Source: an uncultured Oscillibacter sp. (GTDB lineage Bacteria > Bacillota > Clostridia > Oscillospirales > Oscillospiraceae). From it: a stretch of 60,852 nt of DNA. The notes beneath the pieces are model-generated. The model worked only from the letters and a program-made list of their open reading frames with translations, was not told where the DNA came from and did no database searches. Made by a program: the position numbers and the translations under genes. Shown here in pieces: positions 35,196-44,763 of the stretch (the first letter of the stretch is position 1; every line of letters begins with the position of its first letter). Where the stretch lies: NCBI GenBank assembly GCA_945868085.1, contig CAMBKF010000007.1, forward strand, positions 1-60,852, in the 5' to 3' direction.

Positions 35196-38100
35196 TTATT
35201 TCTCTTTTCCGCGCTTTGCAGCCAGGAACCACTTGATCAGGCCGAAGATCACCGCTGCCGCGGCCAGGATCCCGGCGATCATCCAGACGGTGGTCCAGTC
35301 AAAGCCCTTGCTTTCGTCCCCGGGCTTCTGGTCGTCAAGCTGATCGGACGGTTTCTGATCCGTCTGCTGATCCAGCAGCGCCCGATACGCCGTGACGGCT
35401 GCCTCCAGTGTCGCCCGATCCTCCGCGGGCAGGAGGGCCTTTTGCGCCTCGGTCAGGGCATTGAAGGCATCCAGGGCCGCCTCAATAGCGTCCTTGCTCT
35501 CCAGCGTGACCTTGCCGATGCTGCGGATCCGATCGGAAACGGCCTTGACGGCCTCGCTGTCCGTCTGCGTCCCGGCGGGCTCCGCCGGCTCAGCAGGGAC
35601 GTTGGGCTCGGCGGGTACCGCCGGCTCCGTGGGCTCAGTCGGTTCCGTGGGCTGGGTCGGCTCCGTGGGCTGGGCCGGCTCTGTAGGCTTAGTCGGCTCC
35701 GTGGGCTCAGCGGGTTCGGGCTTGTCCGGCTGCGGCGGCGTAGGCTCCTCGATCTCGGCGGTGCGGTAGTATTCCTGTGCCGCCTTCAGCGCCTCCAACC
35801 GCGTGACATATTGCTTCTGTGCGTCGGTCAGCGCGTCATACTGCTCCTGCACCCGGCGCAGGGTCTCGCCCAGCGCTGCCAGGGATTCCTTCGTGGGCTT
35901 CTGGGGCAGCGTCCCGATCTGCTCGATGAGCAGGTCCACCACCTGTGCGCTGTAGCGGTCGAGGACCTTCTGTGCCTCCTCTGCCGAGGTACACTGTCCC
36001 AGCTCCGTCTCGCACTGTGCGGCCAGCGCGCCGATGCGCTCCGCCAGCGCAGGATAGGCCGCCTGCGCCTTCGCGCTCTGCTCCCGGAGCGTTTCCGCCG
36101 CCTTGCTGTGATCCGCCAGGAGTTTTTCGGCGGCCTCCAGCGTCTCAAGTGCCTTTTCGGGCACCAGTGCCTTCTGCTCGTCAGTGAGGCCGTTGTAGGC
36201 GGTGCGGGCGGTCTTCACCGCGCCCTCGTCCACCTCTGCCATGGTCGTCTCGCCGGGGACAAAGTGCATCTCATCCACCAGCGCACCCGCCACCTTGGCG
36301 CAGTAGCGGTTCAGTGCCAGCACCGCGCCGTCGCGGTCGGTACAGGTACGCAGCTCCGCCGTGGTCTCGGCGCTCAGGGTCTGCAGGGTCTCCGCTATCT
36401 GCGGATACTTCCCGGCGTCCTCCTGGGCCCAACCCGTCAGGGTCTCGATGGCCTTATTGTATACGGCCAGCAGCGTTTCGGCCTCCGCAAGGGATGCCTC
36501 GCTGCTCTCGTCCAGCAGCGCCTTCTGCGCCTGGGTCAGACCGTTGAGCGCCTGGCGGGTGCGCGTCAGCTTTTCGCCGGCGTCCGCCAGCTCGCCCATG
36601 GTAGTCGTCCCGGCGGTAAAGCCCACATCCTTCACCAGCAGCCGGACAGCGTCTGCGCAGTACTGGTCCAGAACGGGCGCCAGCTCCTCCTGCTTGGTGC
36701 ATTCACCCAGCGCAGCCTGCGCATCCGCGGCCAGTGCCTCCAGCGCAGAAGCAAGATCGGGATAGCTGCTCTTATCGTCCCCGTTCCACTGGGCCAGCAG
36801 TGCCAGGTTCTTGTTATAGCTCTCCGCCAGGGCCTGGATGTCCGCCAGCTTGGCGTAATTCTGCACCAGGGTCTGCTGCGCCTGAGTCAGCGCAGCGTAG
36901 GCACTCTCGATGTCCTGTGCCTTGTCCGCCAGCTCCTTCATGGGCGCACCCTGGGCGTCTGCCACCAGCAGGTCCACCACCTGCGCAGCAAAGCTGTCGA
37001 TCACAGCCTCCGCCCGCGCGGCATTCGCGCTGTGGGCGATGGTAACGCGGTCCGCCTCATAGCGCTCCGTCAGGCCCGCCTCGATGGCGGGATAGGCGGT
37101 CTTTGCCGCCTCATAGGCCGCCGTCAGCTTCTCCAGGGCGGCGGCGCAGGCCTCACCCAGCAGCTTGCCGGGATCCATGGCCGCCAGTGCGGTATGATAG
37201 GCCTTCACCAGCTCATCCGCGTTGTCCGTGGTGCGCACGGTCTCAGCCGTCCGGGTGAGCATGGTCTCCAGATCCGCGCGCTGCTCGTCGGAGATCAGCG
37301 GCCGGATCTTCGTCTGATAGTAGTTGTTGAGATAGTTCACCACGGCCTCGCGGCTATCCGGCAGCAGGAGCTGCCAGGGGAAGATGGGATACCCGCCGTT
37401 GAGGCCCGCGATGCTCTCGGTCAGTCCGTCAAAGATGTCCGCCGTCAGCGTATCCACGGCATAGACCCGGTCGCCCTGGCTGCTTTTCCAGCCCATGGCC
37501 GAGCGTGTCGTCCCGGAAAGCACATAGAGGTTATCGCGGTACTGCCCCTCAATGGGGAAGCCCACCAGCGTGCCGATGTGGTCGATCTTCGTGCCGGTGT
37601 CCAGTGTGCCTGCGTTGTAGCAGTTCTTCACCGTCAGCAGCTCATTGCCGGTGGAGGCGGTCTTGCCGTATTTCCCGCTTTCGCCGCCGAGGATACCGCC
37701 GGCGATGATGCCGCCGGAGATGGTTCCGGTGTTATAGCAGCCGTCGATGGTGATGCGGCCGCTCTGCACAATGCCGGCAATGCCGCCGATACCGCCGGTA
37801 GGCCATTCGCCGGCACCGATGACGAAATTCACGTCGTTGGAGATGTGCCCGGTGTTCAGGCACTGGTGCAGCACGGTCTCGTCGCTGTTATAGGCGTAAA
37901 TGGTGCCGACAATGCCGCCCACGCCGGATGCCTTGTTGGCCGTCACTTCGCCGGAGTTGACGCAGCGCTCGAGCTTCCCGTTTTTCAGGTAGCCCACCAG
38001 GCCGCCCAGACCGCCGCCGTTAAAGCCCAGATAGGAGCTGTAATTATAGAGGCAGGTGATGCTGCCCTCAAAGCGGCAGTCGGTAAAGGTACCGGAGCTC

Positions 38101-41100
38101 GCCAGTCCCGCAAAGCCGCCAAGACTGGAGCCGCGCCCGCTGAGGCCGTTAAAGGTCACCCGGATCTGCACGTCGGACACGCAGTTTTCAAAGGCAGCCT
38201 GGGTGCTGTCCGCGATCACGCCGCCGACAATGATATCCGACTTCACATCCTGCAGATCGATCTCGCCCCGGACGGTCAGGTTTTGCAGCTTGGTGCCGCC
38301 GAAGCCCCGGCCGAACAGGCCTACATACCCGGTATCGTCCCGGCTGATATACAAGCCGGACACGGTGTGTCCCTGACCGTCGAAGGTACCCCGGTAGGCG
38401 CCATTGCTGTAGCCGACCTTGCGGCCGATGGGCGTCCACTCACAATAGCCCAGGTCGATGTCCGCGGTCAGAACGGCATACAGGCTGTCGGATCTGCCGC
38501 CGTTTACCTTTTCGTCCAACCACGCCAGCTCCGCGCCGGTGCCGATGCGATAGGGTTCATCCTCTGTGCCCTGGCCCTCCGGCTGCGATTTTGTCTCGCC
38601 GTCCCACACATTGGTGTTGCCGGCAGAGGCCAGGTATCCGGCCAGCTTCTGGCGGGCAGCGGTGTAGAGGGAGTCCATCTCCTCCTCCGCTCCCTGCCGC
38701 AGCTTATCCAACTGGGCATAGTCCGTGATCTTATCCAGCGCGGGTGTGGCCGCGGTGTGCAGCGCCGCCGCGCTCTCATCCAGCAGGGTCTGAATGGCCG
38801 TCTGCCACTTTTCGGCCAGGGCAGTCAGGTCGCCCGCCTGCTCCGTCAGGGCGTCGCCGTACTTCTTCTCCAGCGCAGCCAGCTGGTCCAGGATCTCCTG
38901 GCGGGCCAGGGCCAGCGCATCCTGGGCCGCCTGGTCCAGGTCGGGCGTGCTCCCACCCTCGGTAAAGCCCTTGGCCATCTCCGCCAGGGCCTTGCGCGCC
39001 TCGGCGTAGAGGCTCTCCACCTCTTCCATCGCGGCGGCTTCGCCAAGCTTCAGCTTCCAGCTCTCATAGGCGCGCAGAAGCGTCGCCGCATCCTCCTGGG
39101 AGTAGTTTTTCCCGTAGATAAATTCGTTGTAAAGGGCGTTCGCCGCCTTCACGGGATAGGTGGCGACCTCCTTGAGCTTGCCGTCCTTGTTCTCGCTGCC
39201 CAGATAGGTCTGGCGGACGTCCGTAACGTCGGCCAGCTTCTTGGCCGCCTCCAATGCATCGTCAGCCTCCGCCAGGATGGCGTCAATGGCCTTCTGATTC
39301 TCGGCGTCGTAGAGGTTGCCGTCCACAAAGGCCTGCATCTCCTGACGCAGCGCGATCTTGGCGGCCTCCAGCTCCGTGGGCACGGCGGCCAGAGTGGTCT
39401 CCGCCTCCCGCAGCGCGTTTTCGATGTCCTCCGCGGTGGTGCACAGCTCGACCTTGCGGACACACTGCATAACGGTGTCGTTATAGAGCCCGCTCTGGTT
39501 GCCGTAGACCTTATACTCCTCGTCACGGCTGTAGCCTATGTTGATGAGCTTCCCCAGCAGCGTCCGGGTGGCGGTGAGCTTTTCCCACATGCCGCCCCCG
39601 GCGTTGACCTCGGGAGTGATCTGATCCGTGCGGATGGTGTCGGTGCCGTCGGCACCGGTAGCCGCGGCGTAGCCCCAGAGGGTGTTTTCGCTGCTGCTCT
39701 GCGCGTGCTTCACGTCGCCTGCGCGCCAGTTGCCGATGATGCCGCCTGTAGACCCGGCAGTGGTGGAATAGTCATAGGCAGCGTTATACTTATTGCGTTT
39801 TGCCTCGCTGTAGATGGTCCCCGCGTTGTAGCCGTACTGCAGGCTCAGAGAGCAGCCCTCGGCGGCATAACCGATAATACCGCCCGTACCGCGGGCATCG
39901 GAGTTGCCATCAGAGCCGTACACGTCGCCGTAGTTAGTCACATAGCACATGTCCAGCTTGCCCTTTTCGTTCACGTTGCCGACAACGCCGCCCACGCGCA
40001 GGCCGCCCCAGACTTCGGCATAGTTGACGCTCTCGCGCACCTTGGCCGTGCCATAGACCAGGCCCACGATGCCGCCCGCGGCGGATGCCTTGCCGCCGAG
40101 GTAACTGACCTCATAGCCGTGCAGCCGCATGTGATTCTCGCAGTATCGGATCAGCCCGCCGTCTGCGGGGTCGCTGACACCTGCGCTGCCCACGATGCCG
40201 CCGATGGAGTTGACCATGTTGCCGCTGTAGTTGCTGTCGTTGGTAGCCAGATAGAGCCCGTAGCTGCGGCAGTTTTCAACGGAGCCGCCCACCAGGTCAC
40301 CCACAATGCCGCCCACGCTGCCAATGCCCTTCCATGTGCCCAGGAAGCCGGACACCTCGCAGTTGTAGATCTCGCCCTCGCTGACGCCCGCGATCATGCC
40401 GGAGCCGTTGCTCTGCACTGCGCGGATGCGCCCGGCCACCCAGACATCCCGGACGATGCCATAGCTCGGGTCATTGCCGCTCTTGCGGCCCACATAGCCG
40501 AACAGGCCCTGTACACTCTGCCCCTCGGCCGTACTCCACAGGCCGTGGATGATATGTCCCTTGCCGTCAAAGGTACCCAGGTACCCATTATATTTATCGG
40601 TAGCGATGGCCGTCCATTCCTGGCGATTCAGGTCAATGTCCGCCGTCAGCACGGCACAGGCCGTGATGCTGCCGCCGTTGACCTTGTCCGCAAACCACGC
40701 CAGCTCCGCGCCGGTGCCGATGCGATAGGGATCGGCCTTCGTGCCGCTGCCCGCAGGCTGCGTCTTTGTGGTGCCGTCCCACTTGTCGGCCACGCCGGAG
40801 TCAAAGGTGGGCACCTCATACCCTGCGCGCACGGCCAGCAGCTTTTCGTTCCATTCGGTCTTGGCCGCCTCCAGCTGCTTTTCCGTGCGGGCAGCCTCCA
40901 TGGCCTCCAGGCCGGCATCCAGCGTTTCCTTGAGCGTCCCGGCCATGGTCTCCAGCTTCTCGGCAGCCGCCTTCACACCCGTCAGCTCATGCCACACCGC
41001 CGAGAGCATCCCCCGGTCGGTATCCAGGGCATAAAACTCCTTGCTGTAGGCAGTATAGTAGTCCCGCTGGGCGGTGAGCTTTGCGCCGTCAAAATCCTTC

Positions 41101-42629
41101 TGTCTCCGGATGGTCAGCACCGCCGCCATGTCCAGGACCGCCTCGTCAGCGGTCGCCGTCAGCTTGGCCGCCGCCTGCTGCTTTGCGCCGTCGGCGGTGA
41201 TGGCCTCCGGCTCCATGCTCTCCCAGCCCTCCGGCGCGGCATATTCAAGGCCCTTCAGCGTGTTCTTGGCGGTGTTGTAGTATGCCTCCAGCAGCGCCCA
41301 GTTGTCACTGCTGTAGCGGTAATAGTCGTTGGTGACGGGGTTGGTGTAGGTGCTGTCCTGGCGGTACTTGTAGGTGGTGTAACCCACATATTTAGTGCCG
41401 TCGATGGTCTTGCCGTCATCCAGCGCCTTCAGGGCCGCCGTTTTCTCGTCTTCAAAGGCCTTTTTGGCCGCAGCCAATGCCTTCTCCTGGGGCGTGTTCT
41501 GGGACGCAGGTTTCTCCAGCTCCCATGCCAGCACCGGCCAGCCGTCGCCCATCTCGTCAGGGGACGTGTAATATGTCTCGTCGCCGTTCAGGTATTCCAG
41601 CGCATAGTCAATCTTGCCGCTGTAGTCCCACGCCCGGTGGATCTGATCGCCGTCGCCGTACTCATAGGGATTCAGACTATACTCGCCCTCAATGGCCTCG
41701 GAGTACGTCATGTTGTGCGCCAGGTCATCACTGATGCTATCGGCGCTGCCGAAGAAATCGCCCGCCACATAGTCTGAGGAGATCGTCTCCGTGCGCTTTG
41801 CCCACTGGGGGTTCAGATTGTCGTTGTCCTCCGTGGAGGCGGAGGTGTAGCAGCCGATGATGTTGGGCGCAGCATAGCTCAGGCCCATCAGACCGCCGGC
41901 GTAGCCCTGGCCGTCCCCAGGCGCATAAATGGACGCGGAGTTATAGCAGTATTTCAGCGTGATTTCATAGTCCGCCCAGCCCACGATGCCGCCGTAGGCG
42001 TTCATATCGTCCTGGCAGGTGCCGGTGATCTTGCCGTGGTTGGCGCAGGCGATGATCTCGTTTCCATCGCCAAAAACATAGCCCGCAATGCCGCCCACAC
42101 CGGATGTGGTGTCACCCAAGCTGTACTCCACGCTGGAGCTGCAGTTCTCGATGGTGTTTTTCCGGTCCAGAAAGGCCGCAACGGAACCCATGGAAAGGTT
42201 CAGCCCCAGCCCCTCCTCGGACGTGACCTTGCCCTCCATGCGGACGTTCTTGATGGTTGCGTTCTTAATGGTGTTGAACAGGCCGATGGCGTTGTCGCTC
42301 TCCCAGTCGGCGCCGATGTTGATGTCCAGCTTCACGGAGTAGCCCCGGCCGTCAAAGGTGCCGCTGTAAGGCTTTCCCTGGGTGCGGCCGATGGAGATCC
42401 AGTCGTACCCGGTCAGGTCGATGTGGTTGGTCAGCACGCCCCAGATGCGTGTCTTGCCCTCGTCATTGACCAGCGCCGCAAAGGCCATCAGGTCCTCGGC
42501 GTCCGCGATCTCATAGGGGCTCGCCTCGGTGCCCTCGCCTGCCGGCGTTCCGCCGTCGGCCAGCGCCGTCACCGGCAGCATGCTGAGCATCAGCACCAGC
42601 GCCAGCAGCAGTGCAATTCCTCGTTTCAT
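35196..42629 (-). CDS. Giant surface protein with GLUG beta-helix regions, helical repeats and a membrane anchor
   Basis: The 2477-residue protein has a signal peptide (1-25, VTALADGG) and three blocks of GLUG-type beta-helix repeats (about 35-370, 640-1050 and 1400-1750; GIVGWADYEITLKYCYNSAS, GGFAGLASSGTFTDCRFEGS). Between and after them lie long alpha-helical FIVAR-like stretches full of Ala, Glu and Lys. A spacer of PTEPTQPTEP repeats (about 2300-2345) precedes a final transmembrane helix (WMIAGILAAAAVIFGLIKWF) with the charged tail RGKEK. It should span the wall and display the beta-helices. GAGGTGAAAACGA precedes the ATG. It is the first gene after the riboswitch and terminator, so it is the most directly controlled. 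Confidence 0.8.
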   Translation of the reverse strand: MKRGIALLLALVLMLSMLPVTALADGGTPAGEGTEASPYEIADAEDLMAFAALVNDEGKTRIWGVLTNHIDLTGYDWISIGRTQGKPYSGTFDGRGYSVKLDINIGADWESDNAIGLFNTIKNATIKNVRMEGKVTSEEGLGLNLSMGSVAAFLDRKNTIENCSSSVEYSLGDTTSGVGGIAGYVFGDGNEIIACANHGKITGTCQDDMNAYGGIVGWADYEITLKYCYNSASIYAPGDGQGYAGGLMGLSYAAPNIIGCYTSASTEDNDNLNPQWAKRTETISSDYVAGDFFGSADSISDDLAHNMTYSEAIEGEYSLNPYEYGDGDQIHRAWDYSGKIDYALEYLNGDETYYTSPDEMGDGWPVLAWELEKPASQNTPQEKALAAAKKAFEDEKTAALKALDDGKTIDGTKYVGYTTYKYRQDSTYTNPVTNDYYRYSSDNWALLEAYYNTAKNTLKGLEYAAPEGWESMEPEAITADGAKQQAAAKLTATADEAVLDMAAVLTIRRQKDFDGAKLTAQRDYYTAYSKEFYALDTDRGMLSAVWHELTGVKAAAEKLETMAGTLKETLDAGLEAMEAARTEKQLEAAKTEWNEKLLAVRAGYEVPTFDSGVADKWDGTTKTQPAGSGTKADPYRIGTGAELAWFADKVNGGSITACAVLTADIDLNRQEWTAIATDKYNGYLGTFDGKGHIIHGLWSTAEGQSVQGLFGYVGRKSGNDPSYGIVRDVWVAGRIRAVQSNGSGMIAGVSEGEIYNCEVSGFLGTWKGIGSVGGIVGDLVGGSVENCRSYGLYLATNDSNYSGNMVNSIGGIVGSAGVSDPADGGLIRYCENHMRLHGYEVSYLGGKASAAGGIVGLVYGTAKVRESVNYAEVWGGLRVGGVVGNVNEKGKLDMCYVTNYGDVYGSDGNSDARGTGGIIGYAAEGCSLSLQYGYNAGTIYSEAKRNKYNAAYDYSTTAGSTGGIIGNWRAGDVKHAQSSSENTLWGYAAATGADGTDTIRTDQITPEVNAGGGMWEKLTATRTLLGKLINIGYSRDEEYKVYGNQSGLYNDTVMQCVRKVELCTTAEDIENALREAETTLAAVPTELEAAKIALRQEMQAFVDGNLYDAENQKAIDAILAEADDALEAAKKLADVTDVRQTYLGSENKDGKLKEVATYPVKAANALYNEFIYGKNYSQEDAATLLRAYESWKLKLGEAAAMEEVESLYAEARKALAEMAKGFTEGGSTPDLDQAAQDALALARQEILDQLAALEKKYGDALTEQAGDLTALAEKWQTAIQTLLDESAAALHTAATPALDKITDYAQLDKLRQGAEEEMDSLYTAARQKLAGYLASAGNTNVWDGETKSQPEGQGTEDEPYRIGTGAELAWLDEKVNGGRSDSLYAVLTADIDLGYCEWTPIGRKVGYSNGAYRGTFDGQGHTVSGLYISRDDTGYVGLFGRGFGGTKLQNLTVRGEIDLQDVKSDIIVGGVIADSTQAAFENCVSDVQIRVTFNGLSGRGSSLGGFAGLASSGTFTDCRFEGSITCLYNYSSYLGFNGGGLGGLVGYLKNGKLERCVNSGEVTANKASGVGGIVGTIYAYNSDETVLHQCLNTGHISNDVNFVIGAGEWPTGGIGGIAGIVQSGRITIDGCYNTGTISGGIIAGGILGGESGKYGKTASTGNELLTVKNCYNAGTLDTGTKIDHIGTLVGFPIEGQYRDNLYVLSGTTRSAMGWKSSQGDRVYAVDTLTADIFDGLTESIAGLNGGYPIFPWQLLLPDSREAVVNYLNNYYQTKIRPLISDEQRADLETMLTRTAETVRTTDNADELVKAYHTALAAMDPGKLLGEACAAALEKLTAAYEAAKTAYPAIEAGLTERYEADRVTIAHSANAARAEAVIDSFAAQVVDLLVADAQGAPMKELADKAQDIESAYAALTQAQQTLVQNYAKLADIQALAESYNKNLALLAQWNGDDKSSYPDLASALEALAADAQAALGECTKQEELAPVLDQYCADAVRLLVKDVGFTAGTTTMGELADAGEKLTRTRQALNGLTQAQKALLDESSEASLAEAETLLAVYNKAIETLTGWAQEDAGKYPQIAETLQTLSAETTAELRTCTDRDGAVLALNRYCAKVAGALVDEMHFVPGETTMAEVDEGAVKTARTAYNGLTDEQKALVPEKALETLEAAEKLLADHSKAAETLREQSAKAQAAYPALAERIGALAAQCETELGQCTSAEEAQKVLDRYSAQVVDLLIEQIGTLPQKPTKESLAALGETLRRVQEQYDALTDAQKQYVTRLEALKAAQEYYRTAEIEEPTPPQPDKPEPAEPTEPTKPTEPAQPTEPTQPTEPTEPTEPAVPAEPNVPAEPAEPAGTQTDSEAVKAVSDRIRSIGKVTLESKDAIEAALDAFNALTEAQKALLPAEDRATLEAAVTAYRALLDQQTDQKPSDQLDDQKPGDESKGFDWTTVWMIAGILAAAAVIFGLIKWFLAAKRGKEK

Positions 42630-42704
42630 TCGTTTTCACCTCATGCAAAGTAATAGGTATATGAAAAGGGACATTCGTCCCGTAGACAGGAAACACGGCT
42701 CCCG

Positions 42705-42743
42705 ATAAAAAGAACTCCGCACGACGCCCAGCCGTGCGGAGTT
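42705..42743 (-). terminator. Riboswitch-linked intrinsic terminator
   Basis: On the minus strand AACTCCGCACG pairs with CGTGCGGAGTT over nine bases, followed by CTTTTTATC. It lies between the cobalamin aptamer and the start codon of the giant surface gene and is the probable expression platform. Confidence 0.85.
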
Positions 42744-42787
42744 GATCCGTTTTTGTAAAAACAGCTTCCCGGTAAGGGCAGGAACCG

Positions 42788-42904
42788 ACGCGCAGCCCGA
42801 CGTATCTGACTTATCCGGTTTTCCCGGCATCACAGTGACCCGCTCGCGAGGCATCTCACCTCATTCCGTCTCCGGCAAAAGCCGGAAGGCAGCGCGCTTA
42901 CAAT
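42788..42904 (-). promoter_or_regulatory. Cobalamin (B12) riboswitch aptamer
   Basis: Read on the minus strand, the leader contains the conserved cobalamin aptamer core: GGAATGAGGTGAGATGCCTC followed by GCGGGTCACTGTGA, a CCGGGAAAACCGG hairpin, and a B12-box-like AAGTCAGATACGTC (42812 down to 42799). A CCGGC/GCCGG hairpin precedes the core. Order and spacing match cobalamin riboswitches, and an intrinsic terminator follows, so B12 should switch the downstream operon off. The B12 box deviates at a few positions from the consensus I remember. A covariance-model search would settle it. Confidence 0.82.
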
Positions 42905-42922
42905 ATACAGTTGTTCAAAATG

Positions 42923-42951
42923 ATTATACCTGTTCCGTTTTAGAAATGCAA
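42923..42951 (-). promoter_or_regulatory. Promoter of the riboswitch operon
   Basis: On the minus strand TTGCAT (42951-42946) and TATAAT (42928-42923) are separated by 17 bases. Transcription would start near 42916, just upstream of the aptamer, giving a leader of about 290 bases. Confidence 0.8.
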
Positions 42952-43130
42952 GCCGAATTTCCGGTTTTCCCCTGTTTTTCCGCCGATGGGTGCAGGAATT
43001 TCCCCGGCGGCCGCCCGCACCTTTTGCAAAATTCTCCCCGCCGCCCGGCTATATTCCCCGCCTCTTTTGGGCATGCTAGGGCGTAGAAAGCAACGTCTCT
43101 TCATCCATTTTTTTACAGGGGGATCTTCCA

Positions 43131-44702
43131 ATGTCAGAAATGTTTTGTTTCCAGTGCCAGCAGACCGCCGGCGGCACCGGCTGCGTCCGCACGGGTGTGT
43201 GCGGCAAGCAGCCCGAAACCGCCGATCTCCAGGATCAGCTGCTCTATGAGCTGATGCGCCTGGCCCAGGCCGCCGAGAAAAGCGGCCGCCGCACCCGGGA
43301 ATCTGACCGCCTGCTCATGGACGGTCTGTTCACCACCCTCACCAATGTCAACTTCGATAACGCCGCCATCCGCCGCTTTACGGAGCGGGTCCGGGCCCAG
43401 CGGGAGACCCTGGGCGGCTGGGACGGTGAGCTGGTTTCGCTGTGGAAGGGGGATACGGACACCGTCTCCCTCCGCTCCACCCTGCTGTTCGGCATGAAGG
43501 GCATGGCGGCCTACGCCCACCACAGCCTGAACCTGGGGCATGAGGACCCGGCCGTCACGGCGTGGTTTTATAAGGGCCTGTGCGAATTGAACCGGCCCCA
43601 CACCGTGGAGCAGTGGCTGGCCCTCATTATGGAGTTCGGCCAGGTGAATCTCAAGTGCATGGCCCTGCTGGATGCCGCCAACACCGGCGCCTTCGGCGAT
43701 CCCGTGCCCACCCGGGTGCCCACGGACATCAAAAAGGGCCCCTTCATCGTGGTATCCGGCCACGACCTGGAGGACCTGCACCAGCTGCTGGAGCAGACGG
43801 CGGGCAAGGGCATCAACGTCTATACCCACTGCGAGATGCTCCCGGCCCACGGCTATCCGGGCCTGCGCAAATACCCCCACCTGGCCGGCAACTTCGGCAC
43901 CGCCTGGCAGAGCCAGCAAAAAGAGTTTGAGAACATCCCCGCCCCGGTGCTGTTCACCACCAATTGCCTCATGCCGCCCCGCCCCAGCTACGCGGACCGG
44001 GTCTACACCACCTCCGTGGTGGGCTATGAGGGCCTGCGCCACATCTCCGGGGATGAGGATGATCATAAGGATTTCACGCCCCTTATTGAGCAGGCCCTCT
44101 CCCTGGGCGGTTATGACCACGACCACAGCATGAGCGGCATCAACGGCGGCCATATGCTCACCACGGGCTTTGCCCACAGCGCCGTTCTCTCCCACGCACC
44201 GGAGCTGATCCGCGCCATTCAGTCCGGGGCCATCCGGCACATTTTCCTGGTGGGCGGCTGCGATGGCGCCCACCCCGGCCGCAACTACTACACGGAGTTC
44301 GTCAAGCAGACCCCCATGGACACCCTGGTGCTGACCCTGGCCTGCGGCAAGTACCGCTTCAACGACCTGGACCTGGGCGAGGTGGGCGGCCTGCCCCGGA
44401 TCCTGGATATGGGCCAGTGCAACGATGCCTACAGCGCCGTGCGGGTGGCCCTGGCCCTGGCGGATGCCTTCAACTGCACCGTCAATGACCTGCCCCTGAC
44501 TTTAGTCCTGTCCTGGTATGAGCAGAAAGCCGTGTGCATCCTGCTGACGCTGCTCTCTCTGGGCATCAAGAACATGTACCTGGGCCCCACCCTGCCCGCC
44601 TTCCTCTCGGAAACGGTGGTCAAGACCCTGGTGGACGCCTACGGTCTCCAGCCCATCACCGCCCCCCAGCAGGATATGGACGCCATTTTCCACCGGGGCT
44701 GA
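43131..44702 (+). CDS. hcp: Hydroxylamine reductase (hybrid-cluster protein)
   Basis: The 523-residue protein starts MSEMFCFQCQQTAGGTGC with the N-terminal Cys motif CFQCQQT...C...GVCGK (Cys6, Cys9, Cys18, Cys24), which holds the [4Fe-4S]/[4Fe-3S] cubane cluster, and has the later Cys/His/Glu ligands of the hybrid 4Fe-2O-2S cluster, for example CGKYRFNDLDLG and CNDAYSA. It reduces nitric oxide or hydroxylamine, or acts in S-nitrosylation, under nitrosative stress in anaerobes. AGGGGGATCTTCCA precedes the ATG. It is divergent from the riboswitch operon, with no obvious shared site. Confidence 0.95.
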   Translation: MSEMFCFQCQQTAGGTGCVRTGVCGKQPETADLQDQLLYELMRLAQAAEKSGRRTRESDRLLMDGLFTTLTNVNFDNAAIRRFTERVRAQRETLGGWDGELVSLWKGDTDTVSLRSTLLFGMKGMAAYAHHSLNLGHEDPAVTAWFYKGLCELNRPHTVEQWLALIMEFGQVNLKCMALLDAANTGAFGDPVPTRVPTDIKKGPFIVVSGHDLEDLHQLLEQTAGKGINVYTHCEMLPAHGYPGLRKYPHLAGNFGTAWQSQQKEFENIPAPVLFTTNCLMPPRPSYADRVYTTSVVGYEGLRHISGDEDDHKDFTPLIEQALSLGGYDHDHSMSGINGGHMLTTGFAHSAVLSHAPELIRAIQSGAIRHIFLVGGCDGAHPGRNYYTEFVKQTPMDTLVLTLACGKYRFNDLDLGEVGGLPRILDMGQCNDAYSAVRVALALADAFNCTVNDLPLTLVLSWYEQKAVCILLTLLSLGIKNMYLGPTLPAFLSETVVKTLVDAYGLQPITAPQQDMDAIFHRG

Positions 44703-44724
44703 AGGCCTCCCCGCCGCCATCAGC

Positions 44725-44763
44725 AAAAAAAGATCCGCTCCCCGCAGGAGCGGATCTTTTTTT
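44725..44763. terminator. Bidirectional terminator
   Basis: GATCCGCTCC and GGAGCGGATC form a 10-bp stem around five bases, with seven A before and seven T after. It serves hcp and the converging PII-like gene. Confidence 0.9.

Noticed and set aside
34773-41777. A 2334-codon plus-strand open frame opposite the giant surface gene
   Set aside because: It lies fully antisense to the much better supported minus-strand gene, is rich in Arg/Leu/Gly/His as expected for a GC-rich shadow frame, has no ribosome binding site and no domain.
42952-43130. Regulator site for hcp (HcpR/NO-type box)
   Set aside because: No convincing palindrome or spaced promoter boxes are visible; a TTGCAA/TATATT pair has a 20-base spacer.
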